Made by a program: the position numbers and the translations under genes
Part shown: positions 1 through 5,097 of the stretch, in pieces
Layout of the letters: each line of letters begins with the position of its first letter
Position numbering within the stretch: position 1 is the first letter of the stretch
Origin: Desulfobacteraceae bacterium
GTDB taxonomy: Bacteria; Desulfobacterota; Desulfobacteria; Desulfobacterales; Desulfobacteraceae
Length of the DNA stretch: 5,097 nt
Assembly (NCBI GenBank): GCA_003354055.1
Contig: PIVQ01000550.1
Span: 1 to 5,097 of the forward strand
Direction of reading: 5' to 3'
Notes under the pieces: generated by a model
What the model was told of the DNA's origin: nothing
Databases searched by the model: none
The model's input: the letters and a program-made list of their open reading frames with translations, nothing else

Positions 1-218
1 TGCCCCTCGGGGTCGTCATGGCCCAGAAGCTTGCACCGGGATCCCGAGCCATGGTGGCCAGTCTGATGATGGGGTTCGCATATGGACTTGGCGGTGCCAT
101 TTCTCCCGGGATTGGACTGCTGGCTGATTTTTATGGTCTTGAAACCGTATTGTTTTATTCTGCCTTTATTCCTTTGATTTGTCTGGTATTTATTGCCAGG
201 TTTCCGAGCATCAAATAA
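1..218 (+). CDS. MFS transporter, C-terminal fragment (Fsr-like), cut by window edge
   Basis: The reading frame is open from base 3, so the gene begins outside the window and the Met at base 18 is internal, not a start. About 71 residues are visible. They form two hydrophobic segments: one around MVASLMMGFAYGLGGAISPG, followed by the loop GLLADFYGLE, then LFYSAFIPLICLVFIARF close to the C-terminus. This is the pattern of the last two helices (TM11-TM12) of a 12-helix major facilitator protein. The preceding PLGVVMAQKLAPGSRAMVASLMMG recalls the fosmidomycin-resistance (Fsr) branch, where a similar 'VVMAQ...P' stretch precedes TM11; this branch call is from memory. Family members are inner-membrane secondary transporters, often drug efflux pumps. 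The substrate cannot be read from this fragment. The gene stops 13 bases before the radical SAM gene, so the two are probably co-transcribed. Being an MFS protein is fairly sure; the Fsr subgroup is tentative. Confidence 0.75.
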   Translation, partial: PLGVVMAQKLAPGSRAMVASLMMGFAYGLGGAISPGIGLLADFYGLETVLFYSAFIPLICLVFIARFPSIK

Positions 219-219
219 T

Positions 220-224
220 GGTGA
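220..224 (+). promoter_or_regulatory. Ribosome binding site for the radical SAM gene
   Basis: GGTGA matches the 3' part of the consensus AAGGAGGTGA and lies 7 nt before the ATG at 232. It supports that ATG over the in-frame TTG at 193, which would sit inside the MFS gene and has no comparable site. The match is short, so initiation may also be helped by ribosomes finishing the MFS gene just upstream. Confidence 0.6.
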
Positions 225-231
225 CGGGCCT

Positions 232-1938
232 ATGTCAAAAGTAATTTTGATCCAGCCCCCGATCCGGGAGTTTTACCTTACCCGCAAACGGACCATACCC
301 TATGGTCTTGCCTCCATTGCCGCGTGTCTTGAATTGGCCGGATTTGATACTAAGATCATTGATGCCCTGGCCAGGGATAAATCCAAGGTTGTTGACTACC
401 CCAAAGGTTTTGAACACCTGGAACCTTATTACGGCCGGTCTGACCATTCTTTTTTTTCCCTGTTTCATCAATTCAGGCACTTTGGATACAGCCATCAGCA
501 TATGGCTGCAATGGTCAGAAAGCTTCAGCCTCTGGTGGTCGGCATTTCTTCCCTGTTCACCGCCTATCAAGACCAGGCGTTGGAAACGGCCACGGCTGTT
601 AAACGGTTTTACCCGGATGCATATATTGTAATGGGTGGCCACCATCCGACCGTCTTTCCAAAGCAGACACTGGAATGCCGTGCCGTTGATTTTGTTGTCA
701 GGGGTGAGGGGGAAGTCTCCTTGCCAAAGCTTTGTACGCTTTTGGATGTAAAGAATAAACCCAAGGTTTCAGGTCGATTTGAAGATTCTTCAGCACTCAA
801 AACCATTCCTGGAATTGCATTCCGAGAAAACGATCATCTCTTTGTCTCTGAACCTGCCTGGGTCGAAAATTTGGACCAGCTTCCAGGACCGGCTTTAGAG
901 AAGGTCGATCAATCCTATTATTGCCGAAATAAAACTGCTGCCATCACTGTTGTGGCGTCCAGGGGATGCCCTTTTCCCTGCTCCTATTGTTCGGTATCCG
1001 CCTCTTCTTCCCATGCCGGTTTCCGCCAGAGGCGGGTGAAAGATATCCTTACGGAAATTGCGATCCAGGCAGATCAAAGAGAAATTGGGTTTATCGATTT
1101 CGAAGATGAAAATCTAACGCTTAAAAAAGAATGGGTTCTGGAACTTCTTTACGGTGTCAGGCAGATCTTCAAGGGGAAAACTATTGAGCTGAGAGCCATG
1201 AACGGACTGTATCCCCCATCTTTGGACAGGGAGATCATACAGGCCATGAAAGATTCGGGATTCAAGACATTGAACCTTTCTCTGGGCTCTTTTTCAAAAG
1301 ATCAGTTAAAACGGTTCAAACGACCGGATGTAACCCGTGCCCATGACCGGGTGATCAATATTGCTGAAGAATTGGGGATGGAGACGGTCTCATATATCAT
1401 CGGGGCTGCTCCGGGTCAGACAGCCCGAACCACTTTAAACGATCTTTTGATGCTGGCCAGGCGGCGCACCCTTTCAGGGTTATCCATATTTTATCCTGCC
1501 CCGGGAAGCCTTGACTATGAGGTCTGCCGGAAGGCAAATATTTTGCCTGATGATTTTTCTTTGATGCGGTCTACCGCCCTGCCCCTCGATCATACCACAA
1601 CCCGTTTGGAGGCGGTGACCCTGCTGCGGTTGTCCCGGCTTCTCAATTATATGAAATCCCACATAGATGCTCATGGATGTTTGCCAGAACCTGAAATGTA
1701 CACTGCGAAAGTGGCTGACGCATTACAGGATACAAACAACTGGGCTGACCGGAATCGCGTCAGCTGTAAATTGCTTCAATGGTTTCTGGTAGATGGTATC
1801 ATCCGGGGAATTGATACAAAATGTGAGGTGTATTCCCATAAAACAGACTTCGAATTAACCGGGGCATTTCTCCGGGGGATACAACAAGAACCTGTCAAGG
1901 GGGTTAAGCAGGGACTTGACGGGTCTGACTTAGCCTAA
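232..1938 (+). CDS. B12-binding domain radical SAM protein, substrate unknown
   Basis: This is a 568-residue protein starting at the ATG at 232. Residues 1-180 look like a cobalamin-binding Rossmann domain: a first strand KVILIQPP, then IPYGLASIAACLELAGF, VVGISS (about 102-107), GGHHPT (135-140) and RGEGE (157-161). No DxHxxG motif is visible, which is usual for B12-binding radical SAM enzymes that hold cobalamin without a lower His ligand. The radical SAM core follows (about 235-430). Its CxxxCxxC is C246, C250 and C253 (RGCPFPCSYC), which would hold the [4Fe-4S] cluster that cleaves S-adenosylmethionine. Later core motifs are FEDEN (290-294) and GAAPGQT (391-397). Residues 430-568 are a family-specific C-terminal part without a motif I know. 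Known relatives include methyltransferases on unactivated carbon, BchE-type cyclases and hopanoid enzymes. The precise reaction is not inferable. Residues 60-91 are an unusual His- and aromatic-rich insertion. The 3' end meets plsC tail to tail. Confidence 0.9.
   Translation: MSKVILIQPPIREFYLTRKRTIPYGLASIAACLELAGFDTKIIDALARDKSKVVDYPKGFEHLEPYYGRSDHSFFSLFHQFRHFGYSHQHMAAMVRKLQPLVVGISSLFTAYQDQALETATAVKRFYPDAYIVMGGHHPTVFPKQTLECRAVDFVVRGEGEVSLPKLCTLLDVKNKPKVSGRFEDSSALKTIPGIAFRENDHLFVSEPAWVENLDQLPGPALEKVDQSYYCRNKTAAITVVASRGCPFPCSYCSVSASSSHAGFRQRRVKDILTEIAIQADQREIGFIDFEDENLTLKKEWVLELLYGVRQIFKGKTIELRAMNGLYPPSLDREIIQAMKDSGFKTLNLSLGSFSKDQLKRFKRPDVTRAHDRVINIAEELGMETVSYIIGAAPGQTARTTLNDLLMLARRRTLSGLSIFYPAPGSLDYEVCRKANILPDDFSLMRSTALPLDHTTTRLEAVTLLRLSRLLNYMKSHIDAHGCLPEPEMYTAKVADALQDTNNWADRNRVSCKLLQWFLVDGIIRGIDTKCEVYSHKTDFELTGAFLRGIQQEPVKGVKQGLDGSDLA
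1890..1924 (-). terminator. Possible terminator of the plsC operon, inside the 3' end of the radical SAM gene
   Basis: The arms CCTGTCAAG (1891-1899) and CTTGACGGG (1915-1923) pair over 9 positions with one G-T wobble, and an A1890-T1924 pair extends the stem to 10. The loop is 15 nt. Read on the - strand, the stem is followed by a T-rich run, TCTTGTTGTAT, starting about 45 bases after the plsC stop. That is the arrangement of an intrinsic terminator for the leftward operon. Weak points are the large loop, the broken T-run and the fact that the repeat lies in coding sequence of the opposing gene. On the + strand no T-run follows. Free-energy calculation was not possible here. Confidence 0.35.
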
Positions 1939-2693
1939 GGCTGATGGATATGCTCATGTACATGGGCCACAATCTTAGACCTGACCATGTCGGCAATCTC
2001 TTCAGGTTCCATATTTTTAAATCTGGACACCGGAATTTCATCCAAGATCATCACCTCCATCTGCCGTTGTTTTCTGATGGTCAGGGAATGTTTCGGCAGG
2101 GCATCTTTGGTATGGTTGAGTACCACCGGCTGGATGGGAACGCCTGCATTTTTAGCCAGGATGAAGGCACCGGGTTTAAAGGGTCCTACCAGGCCATCTC
2201 TTGAACGGGTGCCCTCAGGAAAGAAGAAGACCGAGATGTTCTTTTTCAGCAGGGATTCACATTGGGACATCATTGTGGCTATACTTTCCCTGTCTCCCCT
2301 TTTTAGTTTTATATCCCCGTTGAGAATCATATTCCATCCGATAAAAGGGAGATTGAAAACCGCTGCCTTGGAGACCCAGCGATAAGGGAATAGGAGGCGG
2401 TAAAGTACGAGGATATCCACCTGGCTCTGGTGGTTGGAGACCAGGACGTAGTTTTTATTTAATGAAAGTTTATGGCGGCCTATGATTTTAACGGACCAGG
2501 CAGGCATGCACCAGATATAGACCGAGCCCCAGAAGGCGCTGAATGTGTTTGTTATGATCCGGCGGCGGTCAAAAAGGGCCGTCATCAGCCGGATCACACA
2601 GGCAATACAGAAGAACAGGGCTGCAATAATGCTTATAAAAACAATATAGACAATGGAAAAGGCCTTGTTTAGGAGTGTCAGTCTAAAGCGCAT
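1935..2693 (-). CDS. plsC: PlsC-type 1-acylglycerol-3-phosphate acyltransferase
   Basis: The 252-residue protein has the full set of glycerolipid acyltransferase blocks. Block I is NHQSQVD with the catalytic His88 and Asp93 (HX4D). A following conserved stretch is SKAAVFNLPFIGW (108-120). Block II-like residues are IKLKRGDRES (128-137). Block III is FFPEGTRSRDG (157-167), which binds the phosphate of the acceptor. Block IV is VPIQPVVL (185-192). A hydrophobic segment at about residues 14-40 should anchor it to the inner membrane. Family members transfer an acyl chain from acyl-ACP or acyl-CoA to position 2 of lysophosphatidic acid, giving phosphatidic acid for phospholipid synthesis. Another lysophospholipid or lyso-ornithine acceptor cannot be excluded, since the family is broad. 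The ATG at 2693 overlaps the 3' end of map by 11 nt and has only a weak upstream ribosome site, suggesting translational coupling. It is the last gene of the leftward operon. Confidence 0.9.
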   Translation of the reverse strand: MRFRLTLLNKAFSIVYIVFISIIAALFFCIACVIRLMTALFDRRRIITNTFSAFWGSVYIWCMPAWSVKIIGRHKLSLNKNYVLVSNHQSQVDILVLYRLLFPYRWVSKAAVFNLPFIGWNMILNGDIKLKRGDRESIATMMSQCESLLKKNISVFFFPEGTRSRDGLVGPFKPGAFILAKNAGVPIQPVVLNHTKDALPKHSLTIRKQRQMEVMILDEIPVSRFKNMEPEEIADMVRSKIVAHVHEHIHQP

Positions 2694-3564
2694 AGGGAGT
2701 CAGGCTCTCGTATCCCTCTTCCGTTACAAGGATGGTCTGTTCAAACTGGGCGGAAAGGGACCCGTCGTTGGTCACGGCGGTCCAGCGGTCCTCCAGCACA
2801 TGAAGCTCTTTTTTACCAAGGTTGATCATGGGTTCGATGGTAAACACCATTCCCGGTACCAGGGCCACGCCTTTGCCGGGCCGGCCAAAGTGGAGAATCT
2901 GAGGCTGTTCATGAAAATCGACTCCGACACCATGGCCTACAAATTCCCTGACGACCGAACAGCCCTTGCCTTCGGCATAGTTCTGAATGGCATGGCCGAT
3001 GTCGCCAAGTGTTGCTCCCGGCCTGACGGTTTCGATGGCCAACCTTAGAGACTCGGCAGCCACGGCAACGATTCTTTTGGCTTCAGGTGTTGGCGTACCC
3101 ACAAAAAAGGTTCTGCTGGCATCTGCGTAATATCCGTCAAGAATGGGGGTGATATCCACATTCACAATATCGCCGTCTTCAAGGACTCTTTCTCCCGGAA
3201 TGCCGTGACAGATGACCTCGTTAATGGACACGCAGACGGATTTTGGGAATCCCCGGTAATTCAGGGGGGCGGGAATCCCGCCTGCCTTTGCCGTGGCTTC
3301 ATGGACAAAGGTGTTTATATCATCTGTTTTAAGTCCGGGCCGAATCATGGTCTCAACTTCATCCATGATGGACATGAGCAAGTCTCCTGCCCGTTTGATG
3401 CCGGCAATTTGCTCCGGGGTTTTAATTATAATATCGTACCGGTTTTTATACTCTTCTTTTATGGAAATCTCTGCTTTGACGTTTCGGCAGCAGTTTTTAT
3501 ATTTTTTTCCGCTTCCGCAGGGGCAGTTTTCGTTTCTTCCAATTTTCAACGATTTGTTTTTCAT
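2683..3564 (-). CDS. map: Type I methionine aminopeptidase with N-terminal SEC-C zinc motif
   Basis: The 293-residue protein joins two domains. Residues 9-27 are a SEC-C motif, GRNENCPCGSGKKYKNCC, with zinc ligands C14, C16, C25 and C26 (CxC-x8-CC), as at the C-terminus of SecA. Residues about 45-290 are a type I (MetAP) peptidase in the creatinase/pita-bread fold. All five dinuclear metal ligands are present: D137 (VNVDIT), D148 (YADASRTF), H211 (GHGVG), E244 (FTIEPM) and E275 (FEQTILVT). The supporting active-site residues H120 (ICHGIP) and H218 are also there. It removes the initiator Met from nascent proteins in the cytoplasm. The zinc motif probably helps docking on the ribosome, by analogy with zinc-finger-bearing MetAPs of other lineages; that is inference. 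The start ATG at 3564 has a GGAG 9 nt upstream (3574-3577), inside the end of miaB. The gap to miaB is 5 nt. Identity is very secure. Confidence 0.97.
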   Translation of the reverse strand: MKNKSLKIGRNENCPCGSGKKYKNCCRNVKAEISIKEEYKNRYDIIIKTPEQIAGIKRAGDLLMSIMDEVETMIRPGLKTDDINTFVHEATAKAGGIPAPLNYRGFPKSVCVSINEVICHGIPGERVLEDGDIVNVDITPILDGYYADASRTFFVGTPTPEAKRIVAVAAESLRLAIETVRPGATLGDIGHAIQNYAEGKGCSVVREFVGHGVGVDFHEQPQILHFGRPGKGVALVPGMVFTIEPMINLGKKELHVLEDRWTAVTNDGSLSAQFEQTILVTEEGYESLTPYAL

Positions 3565-3569
3565 GGGGG

Positions 3570-4928
3570 CTAACTCCGGGAGGGCTGTCCCCAGAGTGAA
3601 TGGGGATAAGCATTTTCAATTCGAATTGTGACCAGGTCTCCAATAACCGCCTGATCCGAAGGAAAGTGTACAATCTTATTGGATTCACTTCTGCCGAACA
3701 TCTGTTTCATATTTTTATTTTCTGTGACAAATCCGTCCCTTTTTTTCTGGCTTTCACCTTCTACCAGCACCCGGACATCTCGTCCGACCAGGGCCAGGTT
3801 TTTTTTTCCCGTATATGTCTCCTGAAGGGCCAGAAGCTGATTTAACCGAACCTTTTTGATCTTTTCTTCAATCTGGTTGGGGAATTTGGCAGCCGGCGCT
3901 GAAGACCTGTCTGAATAGGCAAATGCATAAATCGAATCAAATTCAACCGTCCTGAGCAGATCCATGGTGTCCTGGAAGTCTTCTTCGGTTTCCGAAGGGA
4001 ACCCCACAATAATATCCGTGGACAGGGCCATGTCGGGACAGGCCTTTTTAAGGGCGCTGATCCTGGACAGATATGTTTCCCTGGTATATCCCCGGTTCAT
4101 CTTTTTCAGTATCGCATTGGAACCTGACTGCACCGGAAGATGTAGGTGGTTGCAGACCTTTTCAAGCCGGCACATGGCCAGGATGAGATCTTCTGACAGA
4201 TCTTTGGGATGTGAGGTGGCAAAGCGGATCCTCTGGATGCCATCTACACGGCTGACCTCTTCCAGTAATTGGGGAAAACTGATGTCCCCGTCCTTTACAC
4301 CGTAGGAGTTGACATTCTGGCCCAGCAGGGTGATTTCCCTGATCCCGGATTCCGCAAGCACCTGGGTCTCTTTGACAATGGCCTCATGGCTCCGGCTTTT
4401 CTCCCGGCCTCTGACATAGGGCACTACGCAATAGGTACAGAAGTTCTCGCACCCCTGCATGATAGTGATAAATTTGGATACCTGGGTTTCGTCAAAGGCG
4501 GATTCATCGGGCAGGGCTTCAAAAATCATGTCTGATTCAGCCGTATCCACGATCCTTTGTTCGCCTGAGGCAAGGGCCAAAAGATGGCTGCCAAGCCGGG
4601 CAAAGGCCTGGGTGCCCAGGACAAGGTCCAGGTGGGGGACGCGGGCAAAGGCCTTTTCCCCTTCCTGCTGTGCTACGCAGCCGGCCATGATGGTGATCAG
4701 GTGCGGGCGTTTTTTCTTTTCCTTGGCAAAACGGCCAAGGAAGCTGAAGGCTTTTTCTTCGGCCTTATGGCGGATGGAGCAGGTATTGCAGAGAACTAGA
4801 TCCGCCTCATCCATATCTAAGGTTTTCTCATATCCGTAGGCAGTCAGAATACCGGCCAGTTTTTCAGAATCATACACATTCATCTGGCATCCGATGGTAT
4901 TTATAAACGCCTTTCCTTTATCTTTCAT
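3570..4928 (-). CDS. miaB: tRNA-2-methylthio-N6-dimethylallyladenosine synthase MiaB
   Basis: From the ATG at 4928 this is a 452-residue radical SAM methylthiotransferase. The N-terminal UPF0004 domain (about 6-125) carries the auxiliary-cluster cysteines C14 (IGCQMNVYDSEK), C50 (CNTCSIRHKAEEK) and C84 (AGCVAQQEGE). The radical SAM core follows, with C160, C164 and C167 in MQGCENFCTYCVVPYVRGRE, and then LLGQNVNSYG, FATSHPKDL, HLPVQSGSN and STDIIVGFPSETEEDF. A TRAM RNA-binding domain ends the protein (about 380-447, with GRSESNKIVHF). The motifs GCQMNVYDSE and IRHKAEEKAFS favour MiaB over MtaB or RimO. It adds a methylthio group to i6A37 of tRNAs reading UNN codons, which stabilises codon pairing. 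Length is close to the E. coli enzyme (474). A TTG at 4931 directly before the ATG is an alternative start. It is the second visible gene of the operon and overlaps the DUF4911-like gene by 11 nt. Confidence 0.97.
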   Translation of the reverse strand: MKDKGKAFINTIGCQMNVYDSEKLAGILTAYGYEKTLDMDEADLVLCNTCSIRHKAEEKAFSFLGRFAKEKKKRPHLITIMAGCVAQQEGEKAFARVPHLDLVLGTQAFARLGSHLLALASGEQRIVDTAESDMIFEALPDESAFDETQVSKFITIMQGCENFCTYCVVPYVRGREKSRSHEAIVKETQVLAESGIREITLLGQNVNSYGVKDGDISFPQLLEEVSRVDGIQRIRFATSHPKDLSEDLILAMCRLEKVCNHLHLPVQSGSNAILKKMNRGYTRETYLSRISALKKACPDMALSTDIIVGFPSETEEDFQDTMDLLRTVEFDSIYAFAYSDRSSAPAAKFPNQIEEKIKKVRLNQLLALQETYTGKKNLALVGRDVRVLVEGESQKKRDGFVTENKNMKQMFGRSESNKIVHFPSDQAVIGDLVTIRIENAYPHSLWGQPSRS

Positions 4929-5097
4929 CAAAACAAAAATCCTTTTTCAGATCCTCAACTATCCTGAATGCAGTTTCCTGACGGTCGGGTGCTATGGTCA
5001 GCTTGATATGGCCGATTTTCGGATCAAGGGTAGTGACCACGGCAACCCCTTCATGGGCTTCGAAAATAAACCGGATAAATCCGATTTTGGCCTTCTC
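4918..5097 (-). CDS. DUF4911-like small protein, C-terminal part, cut by window edge
   Basis: An open frame enters from the right edge and ends in TAA at 4920-4918, giving 59 residues with no start inside the window. The translation reads like a small alpha/beta fold: IGFIRFIFEAHEG, then VAVVTTLDPKIGHIKLTIAPD, with a helix ETAFRIVEDLKKDF near the end. The EAHEGVAVVTTLDP-type pattern resembles the DUF4911 family, small proteins I associate with Desulfobacterota and with this position before miaB. No function is established to my knowledge. Probably only 10-30 residues are missing at the N-terminus. It overlaps the miaB ATG by 11 nt and its end carries the miaB ribosome site, so it is in the same operon. 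Coding status is well supported by the overlap and sensible protein composition. The family name is less certain. Confidence 0.6.
   Translation of the reverse strand, partial: EKAKIGFIRFIFEAHEGVAVVTTLDPKIGHIKLTIAPDRQETAFRIVEDLKKDFCFDER
4940..4944 (-). promoter_or_regulatory. Ribosome binding site for miaB, compatible with two starts
   Basis: On the - strand AAGGA (within AAAAAGGATTTTTG) lies 11 nt before the ATG at 4928 and 8 nt before the adjacent TTG at 4931. The TTG has the more usual spacing and the ATG the stronger codon. Both are in frame and differ by one residue, so the product is nearly unaffected. I annotated the ATG. Confidence 0.6.

Noticed and set aside
18..20. ATG at 18 as the start of a 66-residue membrane protein
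   Set aside because: The frame stays open to the window edge, and the residues before it continue the MFS pattern, so it is an internal Met of a truncated gene.
193..231. TTG start giving a 13-residue longer radical SAM protein
   Set aside because: It lies within the MFS gene, has no ribosome site, and the added residues precede the typical N-terminal strand KVILIQPP. The ATG at 232 has GGTGA at good spacing.
235..645. Open frame of 136 codons on the - strand opposite the radical SAM gene
   Set aside because: It is antisense to the conserved B12-binding domain, has no family features and no ribosome site that I could see.
1930..1944. Small hairpin (AGCC-TAA-GGCT) around the radical SAM stop as a + strand terminator
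   Set aside because: The stem is only about 6 bp with a wobble, the loop is 3 nt, and no T-run follows on either strand.
2653..3048. Open frame of 131 codons on the + strand opposite map
   Set aside because: It is a shadow of map, whose opposite strand carries all catalytic motifs. The + strand translation has no recognisable domain.
3588..3606. Short inverted repeat TCCCC/GGGGA near the miaB-map junction
   Set aside because: The stem is only 5 bp, within the miaB coding end, and no T-run follows. The 5-nt gene gap argues for read-through.
4459..4839. Open frame of 126 codons on the + strand opposite miaB
   Set aside because: It is antisense to the conserved UPF0004 and radical SAM parts of miaB. 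Its Arg/Ser-rich composition is typical of a shadow frame.
1..5097. Defence, mobile-element, CRISPR or natural-product cluster in the window
   Set aside because: No transposase, integrase, repeat array, tRNA or precursor peptide is visible. Four of the six genes are a housekeeping operon.

Overview
The window looks like ordinary chromosomal DNA from an anaerobic Gram-negative bacterium, most likely Desulfobacterota (a Desulfobacter/Desulfobacula-type sulfate reducer). The placement rests on three things. A DUF4911-like small protein sits directly before miaB. The methionine aminopeptidase carries an N-terminal SEC-C zinc motif. A B12-binding radical SAM protein is also present. The assignment is by recognition of protein families, not by database comparison.

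The layout is two convergent gene groups with almost no non-coding DNA. On the + strand, the window opens inside the last two membrane helices of an MFS transporter (ends 218). A complete B12-binding radical SAM protein of unknown substrate follows 13 bases later (232-1938). On the - strand, reading right to left, are the C-terminal 59 residues of a DUF4911-like protein (5097 to 4918), miaB (4928 to 3570), a SEC-C/methionine aminopeptidase fusion (3564 to 2683) and a PlsC-type acyltransferase (2693 to 1935). The - strand genes overlap by 11 nt, are 5 nt apart, and overlap by 11 nt in turn, so they almost certainly form one operon. The two groups meet tail to tail with the stop codons sharing bases 1935-1937 of a 4-base overlap.

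The - strand operon is housekeeping: tRNA A37 methylthiolation (MiaB), removal of N-terminal methionine (Map) and phospholipid synthesis (PlsC). The + strand pair may couple a cobalamin-dependent radical chemistry step to export or drug/small-molecule transport, but nothing in the window identifies the substrate. There are no RNA genes, mobile elements, CRISPR arrays or long repeats, and no gene-free stretch over 300 bases. I see no clear novel multi-gene system. The least explained item is the radical SAM protein, with a His- and aromatic-rich insertion in its B12-binding half. The best non-coding signal is an inverted repeat at the 3' end of that gene that may end the opposing operon.
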